Source of the DNA: Sipunculus nudus
Lineage: Eukaryota > Annelida > Sipuncula > Golfingiida > Sipunculidae
Reading direction: 5' to 3'
DNA length: 64,000 nt
NCBI GenBank assembly: GCA_026874595.1
Contig: CM049321.1
Location: 13,781,479-13,845,478, forward strand
Shown: piece by piece, positions 1-11,190 of the stretch
How the letters are laid out: each line of letters opens with the position of its first letter
Position numbering within the stretch: position 1 is the stretch's first letter
Notes under the pieces: generated by a model
The model's input: only the letters and a program-made list of their open reading frames with translations
Database searches by the model: none
What the model was told of the DNA's origin: nothing
Made by a program: the position numbers and the translations under genes

Positions 1-785
1 AGATCATAACTGCACATTCTATTTCATACCCTCTAGAGATCTTTATCTTATCACACACTAGTGAAACCTTAAAGCTCCAGAGAAGAAAGGATTTCCTGTA
101 AACCAAAAGGTGCGACTCCGTTAAAGTCAAAGCATTGTATTTCAGCCACTGGTAATCTTGAGAAGACTCTAGTGAAGCTCTGTCTTTTCTGTCATATGGG
201 CCTCTGGCCGGGTCTGACCCCAATTCATGAGAGCTTGAACCACTGAGAGGTTTATTATATAACCTTAGTGTCAGTGCAGTAATCATCCAACATTGATGCC
301 ACCACTGTCATTATCAAGCGGGAACCCCACCTGCTAGCAGCGTACCCATAATGCCTTGTTCATTATGTGCCACTAATCAGGCCCTACACATAATCACATA
401 TCTGTCTTGTTCAGCGAGATCAATAGCTGTGATTCACTTTCGTTGAGGTGGATCTCTCTTATAAACGCTGCACACCGCCTTCCCATTCAGCCAAAACCAG
501 CGTGTCACGACCTCTAATTCATTTGCTATTGCTGATGTATTAATAACAATCACTATTCACTGATTAGCTGTTTGTGGGAAAACAACTGCCATGTTTTGGT
601 TGTATAATATTCACAGCTGCAGCATATGTTACTGGAGCGAATGCATCAATACCTACAGATGTAACTGGATCTTGACACAGATCACAAGCTTCCAACTTGA
701 TTTTACTACTAGTCAACATAACATCCTTTTTTAATCTACATAAATTTACATCATAAGGATAACTTGAACTAAAGAGTGGTTCCAG
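1..785. other. unassigned AT-rich DNA
   Basis: No exon, RNA gene or recognisable repeat was found. Short pyrimidine runs and poly-A runs only. Confidence 0.4.
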
Positions 786-850
786 TTAGGCCAAAAAAGA
801 AATGAATAAGGTTTCTCGGGCACTTTTTTTTAAATAATGTGGGTGGGTGG
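786..850 (+). repeat. fragment of AGGCC-ended MITE (family F)
   Basis: The segment 'AGGCCAAAAAAGAAATGA' followed by AAGGTTTCTCGGGCACTTTTTTTT matches the left end of four other copies in the window (35071, 39525, 42860, 43495). Only one end is present, and the sequence beyond about 850 is unrelated. Confidence 0.55.
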
Positions 851-2595
851 ATTTTTATTTAATTATTTCACTTTGAAAATAATGTAAAATATCATTAATT
901 TAATCTCAGGTACTGGAATAGAAATGACAAGTTAATGAAGTAATGAATAAAATAGGAGATAATAAACGATGTATAGGTCAAATTTGTCAATAGTTTTAGA
1001 GGATCTTTGAAATATGTGACATTTTTATTCCTTTTACCTGTAATTTTAACAAAGCAGATAATATAATACTGCAGGTGTCAAATTCTTGCAGTGACCCCAG
1101 TGAAATGCATTACCTTTTTGTTGTGAATCTAGCTCAGGAGGTTGTTTCAAAAGGTTTCCAATACAGATCAAATTGTCCGCTCTGGTAAAGTGTCAGGTGA
1201 ATGCTCAATTTGTTTCAAAACAGTTTAAACCTAGATTTCATCTAAATAATAAAAAATTTATTCATTTCAAGGGTTTAAATATTCATATCATTTTAAGTAC
1301 TGTCATTGGTTTTGTTTCAATATTGCTTAACATTAAAATTTCATTATAAAGTACTGGGTAACAATTGAGAAAGAATGAAATATTCAAACTCATTAAAATT
1401 TTCTATTTTTTTCACAATACCTTAAACTGCTACTAAAGTCAACAACAAAATTTAGCAATAAAAACATCAGGATATGCAGTCAGACCTTAATCTCTAGAGG
1501 GTAACGGTAATAAAGAATGCTTTAATCAGGGCCTATTTATTGAAACCACAGACATTTTACAATGTCTATTTTTTTACCACAGATCAGATTAAAAGGCAGT
1601 TTTACTGTATCTGACTGGTGCTTAAGTACAAATTTTTCATTTCAAGATATTTTCAGCACTGAAGAATTAGAAAATGAATTTGAACATAAAATAAGGGAAT
1701 CCCAAGGGGTCCTAACCCATCAGCCTGAAAATTCTAAATGCAAGTGAGAGAAATCATCCTCAATGGAGACATATATAAAGTGCAGCTTTTTCACTTTAAA
1801 AAACATGCGGCCTCTCACTATAACGGAAATGCATCCTTTGTGGTCAGTATCTCCAAAGAGCTATTAAAAAGTCACATCAATTCGGTATGGTGTCATGCCT
1901 CAACCACATACAGAGCAATCAACCCCTAACTATGGATTTATTGGGTTGTATAGTGGCAGACAAAAAATCTGCACAACAATATGTGATTACAAGCAACTCT
2001 GTAAAATAACGTAAAAAAAAACTTAATGTTGTCCATGTTGGCTTCTTTCATGCTTCTCCCGCTGCTGACTTCATATTAGATCAATCGTTAAACAAGATGA
2101 CTGTACTCGGCTGGCTACAATCAATCGGCCAATGATATGGCCTTAATACAAAGAGATTTTCCTCCAAGCCACTGTACTGCATTACCCATTATAATAACTC
2201 ATGAAAGTATTGTGTTTAATCAAGGAACGGCACTTGGTGAAATTGTAATTTAGCTTTGTTCTGTTTGTATAATATCTTAATAAATTATCATGAGAAATTT
2301 TAATGTTTTTATCTTTGAAGTAAAACCTGAAGTAAATCTTTACTTAAATTTGATTAAAAAATAATTATTTAATATAATATTATTCCGTTCAAACAACTGA
2401 ATTAAATATTTCATCTTATTTGCCTTGTCTAATGCAAATTTTAAAACACTGAAACAAATATAAAATTGGTTAAAACTCTCATTACAGTGACCAATCAATG
2501 AGTCCCTGACCAAGATTAATATCATTAACAGCCACAGATCTTGTTTACTGGTATGCACCTTGACCACACAACCATTGGTTACTGAATTAAGTAAT
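851..2595. other. unassigned AT-rich DNA
   Basis: Contains two overlapping short plus-strand frames (1562-1747 and 1738-1929) with no recognisable domain and no splice context. Nothing else stands out. Confidence 0.35.
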
Positions 2596-2812
2596 GACTT
2601 GACCTCTGACCTGACCTCTGACTCAAATGAACAGGTATACAAGCTCAGATATATACACATCTACAGATTATTTACTTGTGTACACCTGAATGAATACCTT
2701 GTATTTATAATCAAGTTTACAGATACATATATACACATGTAATGACTACTGAATTCTTACACTTTTACCTCACCTTTGACCCGACCTCTGCTGTGACATT
2801 TGACCTGTATGC
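2596..2812. promoter_or_regulatory. cluster of TGACCT half-sites, including a perfect DR1
   Basis: TGACCT occurs at 2600, 2607 and 2612. The first two are spaced by one base, giving TGACCTCTGACCT (AGGTCA direct repeat with 1-bp spacer, the RXR/HNF4-type DR1). A second group of looser half-sites follows at about 2775-2810 (TTTGACCCGACCT, TTTGACCTG). This may equally be a decayed short tandem repeat of CTGACCT, so regulatory function is inference only. Confidence 0.3.
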
Positions 2813-2984
2813 ACACCTGAAGAGGCTCAGAAATACAGAGCATGTAGTAGAGCAGATAAAGAGCTATCACACCATTAGTCACACCTGGACTGCTGATAAT
2901 TAGACACAGATGCAGCAACAGGTGTGCTCTCCTCAGCTTCAGCATCAACCAAATGTGATGTGATATTGCAAGCCTGTGAACTGT

Positions 2985-3055
2985 GAGGAGACTAAGAATC
3001 AATTCAATTACAGACTGTGCTCTACCCCTGAGCCACAGAAGCAGGTTGAGAGTTG
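2985..3055 (-). repeat. possible degenerate head of tRNA-derived SINE
   Basis: On the minus strand the sequence GTGGCTCAGGGGTAGAGCAC matches the A-box region of the SINE copies at 22894 and 32395 (TGGCTCAG..GTAGAGCAC). The downstream B-box is not recognisable, so this is a fragment or a chance match. Confidence 0.4.
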
Positions 3056-3125
3056 TCTTGTATCCTGCATTAGCTGTCAATCAGTGATGCATGAGACAAT
3101 TTAATTACAGTATTTACTACATGTA

Positions 3126-3553
3126 GGGGTGTAGCAGTACATCAAATAATTGATGCATTGAATTGCAATCCCGCTATTAAATTTTAATTGATCCATAACC
3201 TCTGAATCAATTGGTTTTATTATCTTATGCATACACCACAGTAAAACACTCAGGGAGCTCTCACTTTTGATTGAGCACACTGTGATGTCCAGATTATTTA
3301 CTGTCTATGCAGTGCTAAAGATTAAGTTTCATCGCGCATTAATAAAGTGCCCCACTCACACAGAAACTAAATGACTGTGATAAAAAGATGGCAATTCACA
3401 TTTTCCGCTAAAATTAATTAACATCCATTGTGATTTAATATTTATTTTTTATTTTATCCAAAATTAAATCTGAAATTTAATACTGTAGTAATAAATGAAT
3501 CAAGAATCTAACCAAATTTAAAGAATTGATTGACTTGATTCATAGGCCCCTTA
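3126..3553 (-). mobile_element. GATTCAATT-rich MITE (family O), full-length copy
   Basis: Reverse-oriented relative of the elements at 34156 and 39935. It begins GGGGTG, has an early stretch rich in AATTGATGCATTGAATTG, carries the shared core TTAACATCCATTGTG near 3420, and ends with repeated GAATTGATTGA motifs. No coding capacity. Family assignment comes from alignment by eye between copies in this window; the superfamily is unknown. Confidence 0.6.
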
Positions 3554-3722
3554 ATTCACAGGCCAAATGACATGGTCTACATGAATAATTTATGTACACT
3601 ATCATGTATGTTATGTAAACTATGCTGTTTATCCTAACATGAGAAGAAAACTTTGAGTAGGTGGGTAGACTACCTCTATTAGAAAGTACTGTGATTGTTA
3701 ACAATAATCAAATTCATAAACA

Positions 3723-4309
3723 AATTGACCTCACCACCAGCGGCCTTATGCTTCACCCTTTTAACCTAATTATACTAATCAGCCCCCAGTATGCTTCCAC
3801 ACAGAAATCCTTCCATGCCCATGGTTGTGAGAGCTCTTTACAAGAAAATAGTGACATCACAAAGGTTGATGACATATGTCACATTGACTGCCGTCATCAG
3901 CTGCACTTGCAACATCTCTGTTCTCTAGTTATGAATATATCGCAGTCATTGTGAAATGTATGGCCATATTTTTTATTATTTGTCTCATACAAATAACGTG
4001 CCAGATAAGACATTCTTATTCAACTTAGAGCCGACGGAATGACTCCTGCAACCTTTGGCCAAGAACTTTTTATACTGTCTCCTATGTAAATAAAATATCC
4101 CGGAAAACATGCCAACACAGGTACTGGTGCAGACTCCAAGTGTTCTGTTTTGGAGAGTTGCCAACATTTTGCAAATTTTGTACTTGTGGGATGATTGACA
4201 GTTTACTTTGCCCACGATCACTTGATTGGTAACTTGCAACTGCTCTGCTCAAGATCATTGATTAAATGAATATGCGATTAAGGTCACAGAGTTCATTAAT
4301 AGGTCAATT
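3723..4309 (+). mobile_element. CRE-carrying repeat (family M), older copy
   Basis: About 510 bp aligns with 25667-26203 in the same orientation, from the CTTTTAACCTAATTA block through TTGATGACATATGTCACATTG to GAATATGCGATTAAGGTCAC. The ends carry AATTGACCT and its reverse complement (AGGTCAATT), so short TIRs are likely. The TGACGTCA sites of the other copy appear here as TGACATCA and CGTCATCA-type variants, consistent with CpG decay. Frames inside it are not conserved between copies. Confidence 0.65.
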
Positions 4310-5909
4310 GGAAAGCAATAACTGATTACCAATTTGTATTTAAGATCCCTCACAAATCCCAGATGTTTTAAATAAGATTCGAGGTGATCAGAAAATTAAT
4401 CTGTATATGAGCATCCAGTAAAATATTACTGCAAATTTATCTAGCCCCTAGCCTTTAAAAGTGTAAAATATATGTCTGTAGCACAAAAAAAGCAAGACAA
4501 ATAATAACATATCATCTCTATCATATATTTATCATACCTACCACAAAATAAACAATTGCAAATGCAGGCTATGGCTTGTACTAACACCCAAATATCTGAA
4601 TAATAGATTCAGTATTAATCTGTAAGTTGTCTACCAGTCGTCTCTACAGCCGGCATTATATTTTTTTCCACAGAGACATACAAATCAATATAAACTAATG
4701 ACACAGTCCCGGGCTCCTGAAATGCAGGTCTTTTAAAACTCAATGAATAATGCAAGAATCACAACAATCAGCCATCTTAACCGACGTACATCATGTATAC
4801 AGTTTATATTTGACAGAGCGGCCGTTCCCACAGTAGGCACCAGACACCAAGTGTAACTGACAGACCAGCCGGTGCCTCACTAGTCTGTGATGACCCATCA
4901 ACTTCTCCATGACCTTGAGTGTTGCCCTCAGCGAGATGTTTTGTTAGTCATCAGGGTATTCGGAGCTGGTGCTAGTGGATACAGTGGTTCATGGTGTACC
5001 AGTGCCCGCTGGCCTCGCTGGCCTGATTTCCTTTGTCTGATTCCCTATCTGTTACTCTTAAATATTGAGCAGCAGATTCCTAATGAATTTGTAGCATTTA
5101 CCGTGATGCTAGGAGTGCTTCAGAAGAGTTGCAATTTCATAATGATCAGCGTTTCAACAAGAAGAAAACTGAAGAGTCTCAGATGCTCTATGTAAAAATT
5201 TTGGGCATCACATGGGAACTTGGGATTGCAGATCTGTGTCAAATTTTAAAGGGTTGAGTAAAGTATTTCATTTTTTATGTCATTTTCAAATCATGAGATA
5301 CAATTAAATATTTGTCATTATATGACTATTTGGTTAGAGTTAAATCCTAGGGTACAGTGTTTTCACAATGTACTGTTTCTTGAGGTAGACGGTAGTGGTA
5401 TGTGACTGTTACAAATGCAGACTTTGATCTAACAGCCTGTAATTTCATGTTAGGTTGGACGCCATGAAATCCTTGGATCAGGCATATGAGTGAGATGTGG
5501 AGCGTCACAGATGCTTAGCCCAGCTTACCTGATATAAATGACACCTGAACATATATAATCATTCCAGGTATCATGAAAAACTACTAGGTTTTACTGAAAA
5601 AACTTGTGGAATCATCCCACACAATCTGACAGTAATTACACTGTCAATACAGTAGTCACGCAAAAAGTGGCTTCTTGTGCCTCAGCTCACTAGGATAATT
5701 AACTACGGATACACACTCAGTAAATTAATACGCTCACTGCTTTATGTAGTGTGCAAATTAAATATTATTTATGACACAGCAGTACAAAATGCCCTGATAC
5801 AAAACAAACTATGACAACATGATTGCTATTCTGTGGATATGACACTTTAATTTTGTTAACTGAATTTTTTCTAGATGCATATTTTGATTATACTGTTATT
5901 ATCAAGATT
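4310..5909. other. unassigned DNA
   Basis: A 102-codon plus-strand frame (4887-5195) lies in slightly GC-richer sequence but has no recognisable domain. It is most likely a chance frame. No repeats from the families defined here were seen. Confidence 0.3.
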
Positions 5910-5937
5910 CTTTTTTTTTTTTTTTGGGGGGGGGGGA
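5910..5937. repeat. poly-T / poly-G tract
   Basis: About 16 T followed directly by 12 G. No transposon end could be assigned to it. Confidence 0.85.
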
Positions 5938-6504
5938 TTTTAATTATCAAGATGACTACAATTAAGCAGTCCTCATAAGAGGCAATTTTTTTTCATAGAT
6001 CTTTTCCTAATAACCTTAGCTGTCTTAGGCAAAAAATTTCTAAGATTCGCTGCAACTGTCCTAACCAGTTTCTAGATATAATAGCACACACTGCAACATA
6101 TATGACCTCCTCCTAAGTCATAGGCCCACCGTTACCTGTCATAGTCAGCAATATACATTTCAATACTGTGTCAGACTGAAACAGTTGTTTGTAATAAATA
6201 TCAGTTGTCTACATTTTTCTGCAATGATGTAACATTGTGATTTTGTACTCTATGAGATTTCCTAAGATAGGCCACTTTCCATCCACAATTACTAAATATG
6301 CGTGGATGATACTCAAAATTAATAGAACTCAGTCCAGATAATCTGTTTGTTAGTAGTTATGGTGAGTTTTGTGAAAATCCATCGAAGCCCCAGTAAGTTA
6401 CTGTAGCGACACTTAAAGTTAACGGACTGACAAACAGTGGGTATATATATACCATACCACTCCTATCTTATGACGTGTGTATATAAATTCAGATTATGAT
6501 TGAG

Positions 6505-6865
6505 TGATGAAAAATATGGGAAATTATAGCAGAATATGGTCTAAATTCTGGAAAACATAGCAGATTATGGTCTAAATACTGGAAAATATAGGAGATTATG
6601 GTCTAAATGGTGGATAATATGGGATAATAAAGGATATTTTAGTCTAAATGCTTGAAATTATAGGAGAACATAGGAGATTATGATCTAAATGCTGGATAAT
6701 ATGCGAAAATATGGGGGAGATTTTGGTCTAAATGTGTGAAAATATGGGAAAATATAGGTGATAATGGTCAAAAGCGGGATAATATGGGAAAATATAGATT
6801 ATAGTCTAAATGCTGGAAAATATGGGTAAATTTAGATCATAGTTTTAATACTGGAAAATATTGGA
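6505..6865 (+). repeat. degenerate minisatellite, AATATGGGAGATTATGGTC-type unit
   Basis: Roughly ten imperfect copies of a 30-40 bp unit containing GGAAAATATGGGA..ATTATGGTCTAAAT.CT. Unit length varies by deletion. No coding potential. Confidence 0.8.
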
Positions 6866-7861
6866 GATACAAGATTCAGTTAGAGCCCTGGAACTCTCAC
6901 CGTGTTAGATCTGCTTGATACAAGTACATCTTTGTATCTCTCATAAATCAATCAACGCTTTTTATTTATATGCAGGTGACCCCACCACACAGGTGGGCAT
7001 ATCACTTACAATTACCACCTATTATGCTCATAACACGTGTAAGTTCAATGACCATATTCATTATAGTAAGGTAGGGAAACAAGGGTTTTAATAAGATTAC
7101 TTGAGACTTGACATGTTTGGTTACCAAGCACACCTTGCCACCTCCTCAGTGCTAACATCCTTTCGGCATATTTTTCCTGACCTAGTTCATATTTACATAT
7201 GTATTTATTTGACGTTATAGGTAAACAGGGGTTGCGGTCAATCGTTTACTTATCTCAGCACATGAAGATATCAATGGTATACTTCGGTAACTTCTTTAGA
7301 TCAGGATCGGTTTTTTGTGTTTAAGTGACAGATGTCGTTATTTTTCACAACTAGTTGAACTCCTTACCACAACGCTAACAGTACAGGGAGCAAAACCTGG
7401 CTACCTCAGTCAATATTTATTACCACTTAAGTTCCGTTTATTGTACTGAAAGGTCACTAAGTGCAGTCATTCCACCCACGATTAACTTGATACAGGGTTC
7501 ACACACTTGCCAATGAGCAGAATTACATTACTTTCACATGACTTTTAAAGGGCTCTCTAAAAAGTTAAACACTATACTTTATAATGCTAACACTGGATCA
7601 AGGCCCATGTCATTTTAGAACTGCCTCATTAGAATCCTGTTTTGATGTCATTTAGCCGTTAAGATAAAGCAATATAAATCCATTCATAAACCATATATTT
7701 CTTATTCTAGTATAAAAAGATAAAAAAGGAAATAAATGAAACACTCAAACTTTAAGGCAAGCAAATTTACTGATTCCTTTTTTGCTTTTTTTAACATTTT
7801 TAAAAATTAGGTATTTTTTTCAATAAATCTTAATTATGTACACTTGATAAAACATGTTACT
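6866..7861. other. unassigned DNA
   Basis: Nothing recognisable; no long frames or internal repeats. Confidence 0.35.
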
Positions 7862-8293
7862 CTTTAAAGGTATCATTTCTGGTTGAAACCCCTATATCTA
7901 AATCCAATACAATAAATTCAATAGTCAATAATTTCAATAATATTTTGAATAAAAACTTAAAATTTCAGTTTTAGGGTAGATAGAATCATGATAGTGGAAA
8001 AACAATTTTATTTTAGATAAAGTCATGTAGTTTAATATTAGTCCATTAAAAAGCAGATTATTGTTACACGGTGCTTATAATAGTGTACCTTTTAAAAAAT
8101 CAAATTTTTTTAAACGTTACAAAATCATTTGAAAATGAGTGAAAAAACATTTTAAAATATGTAAACTAACAGAAAGATCACTGTACCAGGTTTAAAATAA
8201 TGTATACCTCATGGGGTCTTATATGAATATAAACTACTTTTGGACTGAATTTAGATATAGAGGTTTCAAACAGTAATGATACATACCTTAAAG
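7862..8293. mobile_element. MITE with ~50-bp terminal inverted repeats
   Basis: The left end CTTTAAAGGTATCATTTCTG and the following ~30 bp (GGTTGAAACCCCTATATCTAAATCC) recur as the reverse complement at 8243-8293 (GATTTAGATATAGAGGTTTC.. then CCTTAAAG). The 430-bp body is very AT-rich and noncoding. The CTTTAAAGG end could include a TTAA-like target. No second copy was recognised in the window. Confidence 0.75.
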
Positions 8294-8684
8294 CTCCTAA
8301 TTGGTAAACAACCACTGTAACAATTAAGTGAGTCTACTGCCAAAGTTTCACAAAACCACTTAATTAAGATAAGTACAATGGCCTGCAGTTGATAAAACTA
8401 AATATTCACACCCCTAAAACTTAAGGAGCTTTCAGGGTGTTTTAATGCATGTACTTTCCTGCTAATGTTAGTGGATTAAAAAAAAAAGACTTTTTTGACA
8501 GTGTCTTTCAGCTGATGTTTATTTCTTCACGAGTATCCAAAATTTTGTTCATTCTTTTTTATGTTTTTTTTAGTCCTGTATTTCTTAAAATAAATATTTA
8601 TTAGTTAAGTGTAGCAGTTTTCATAAAAGAAAAGTTGTTGCATATTTTTTTTTAAACTATGAATTTAAAGTAATGTCCTGTCTG
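8294..8684. other. unassigned AT-rich DNA
   Basis: Poly-A and poly-T runs only. Confidence 0.35.
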
Positions 8685-8844
8685 AAAGAACACAAAGATC
8701 CTTCTTCATGGCTTTGGGAAAAGTTCATGTTGGACCCACTTGCCCAGTCAGGCAAGTGGGAGGGGACTTTTAGTTGCCCTACTGATATTTTCTGGTACGT
8801 TCACTTGCTCTGGGCAAGCGGTTACCCGTAAATGTCGAGCCCTG
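8685..8844 (+). mobile_element. hAT-like CAGGG-ended MITE (family E), 3' part
   Basis: Matches the right half of 31708-31973: GAACACAAAGATCC, then ATGTTGGACCCACTTGCCCA, TTGCCCTACT, CACTTGCTCTGGGCAAGCGG, ending GTCGAGCCCTG. The 5' half is missing or too diverged. Confidence 0.7.
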
Positions 8845-11182
8845 TAAATCAAACAGAGGTGACTGATTTAAAAGATATACCTTAGCAGCCTAACTGCTAA
8901 TGACCAGACTTGGGCAGTGACTTGAGTTCCTTGAACATTGCTAAGTGGAGCAAAGAAAAAAACGCAAGACCACGGCTGCTACGTTGACTAAAGGCTACAT
9001 CAGAGACATTGATTTCTGATAAACTGCAAAGCATTCACGGTTATTATACATGTAATCATAAAATTTACGCTTCTCTTTTTCATGAAAATGTCCATAAAAC
9101 AAGCCAGGGCACAATGTGAAAAGTTATTGTAACATCAGAACAAAAAAACAACCTTCTTTTCTTATGTTTGATCAGATGATGAAAGGTTTACCACAGACCA
9201 GTGGAAGTGGATTTTTTATTAGTGCAAGTTACATTATTACTCTTTGCATCATTAATACAGTTTCTTACTGTTTGATCAGAGAAGGGATCATAGACAGCTG
9301 ATGAGGTTATATAGCTAGGTATGATTGACACAAACTATCACATTCCTCATGCTTAAACAGGAATATCCTGTTAGGTGGTTATTAATGAAGTGATGAAATT
9401 TGTATATTTTGTGATGTTAGAAGATGCCCTCTTAACATTGACATATTTTAATATGTCCCACTACCATGGACGTGTACATCTGTCATGGAACTATGAAACG
9501 TAAAATAACATGTTTCATTGTCTGAAAATATAACTGACATCCAGAAAACATTGAATAATAGAGAGTCGTGACACTGTACACTTATAAGAAACCTGGTGTT
9601 CTTGTAAGAAAACGGATGTGATAACAAAATAAGTCGCTGGTTATTAAGACTCCGATTTCAAACTTGGTTATTATGTAATACGAGTAGTATGATCATTGTG
9701 ATGATTGTGCCTGATGGTGGTAATTTTTTCAACGTGAATGGGGGCAGCACAGTCAGTGAAAATAAATCAGGCATTCTTCAGTTTAAACAGTTTAGCAAGA
9801 AGCTGCCATTTAACCACTGAAGTGTAACAGTACTGCGTTACTCCCAAAATTACTTTTTTGTAAATAATTTTGTCATGTCTTGTTTGAAAGGGTACAATTA
9901 ATTTATAACAGCCAGACAAGTATCATGTAATAAACTGTCAGGAGATGCTGATAGTATAATTTTCAAGTTTTGCAGGCACCTTTTATCCACAAATCTCAAT
10001 GATAAATGTCACACATTTATTTTGGTAAAAAAAATAGGGCAATCAGCTGGTGTTCTTTAAGTGCCACCCACAGGCATTTGTAGAATGTGTTCCACAGTTC
10101 CACTGTATGCAGAATCACCATAAATTGCTTGATATAGTTTTAAACTGGTTTGATTCATATGAACAACTGTATGTACATGCTCATACAAATGCTCAACTGG
10201 AATGATTTCTCTGCAATGCACATACAAACCTCTATTAAAGTCACATCATCCTCCTACAGCCAACGTGTGAAGGTTTGGGACCACAACCAAAATCTGTGAT
10301 CATCATATCTGACAGCTATGACCATTGTATCAATTGCTACCCTATTATCATGATAATCATGCATGATATGTGTTTTTCCATAGATTTGGTGTAAAAACAT
10401 GCAATTTTAGGATTATTTACCCGATGATTTAAAAGGCATCACCTGGCAGGGTCTTTCTTTGTGTAGAATATCATTATTTTCCAGAATAACATTAATTTTA
10501 ATGAATGGCATGAAATACACAGAAGCAACCAGTTTAATATAAAAAATATGGGAGTCGGTATTTTTAATTTAAAGGATTCAACAAAATGACTCAATGCCAT
10601 TTTCCTCATTATATAAAACTAATATGTCTTGTGAAGACTTATGGAATGTCATCAAATGTATGTATTTTTCTGCACAAACTGATTGCACTTTGGAAAACCA
10701 GCCTTGTATCATACTCTGACAGTAGTATAAGAGCTCCTTTGATCAATCCTATATCACGCATCATGAACAAGCATTAGTTGACTGTACTGTAAAACAGAGT
10801 GTATGATCTAACTTGTTACCAAGTGCCTGGTGAACCACTACTGAGTAACCGTAGCAACCGTACCAATCATACTTACATAGTGACAGACATACGTGTGTGT
10901 AGCAAAATAATATGGACCATCTTTGCTTCTGTAAAGTTTCATTTTCCATACTTTTCTTTTCTGAGAGTTTTACTCTTGCAATAAATATTACATGTTTAAT
11001 TCATCTGTGCTAAACAACAAGGCCAAGAAATACACTTGATAAGACAGTTATCTGGTGTGTACTTATATACCCACACTCTTATAAAAGTGTGGACCTTTAA
11101 CCACACAGTAATTTATGTGACAACTAGATTATTACACTTATGTTGAATACCTCACTGAGACCATCATTTATGAATGCTTGTG
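8845..11182. other. unassigned DNA
   Basis: Short chance frames (9116-9301, 10586-10984) without domains. No repeat family members recognised. Ordinary intronic-looking sequence. Confidence 0.35.
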
Positions 11183-11190
11183 ATATATAT

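Noticed and set aside
2952-2975. Possible UBE2E active-site region: minus-strand TGC AAT ATC ACA TCA resembling CNINSQG
   Set aside because: The match stops after three to four residues, and the flanking codons (RL before, HLVDAE after) are unlike the family.
4887-5195. 102-codon plus-strand frame as a gene
   Set aside because: No recognisable domain, no splice context and no conserved composition; one frame of this length in 64 kb is expected by chance.
7680-7690. Possible UBE2E exon 3: minus-strand TAT GAA TGG (Y-E-W) resembling GDNIYEW
   Set aside because: The codons before it read KKYMV instead of GDNI and those after do not give RSTILGPP; no splice sites fit.
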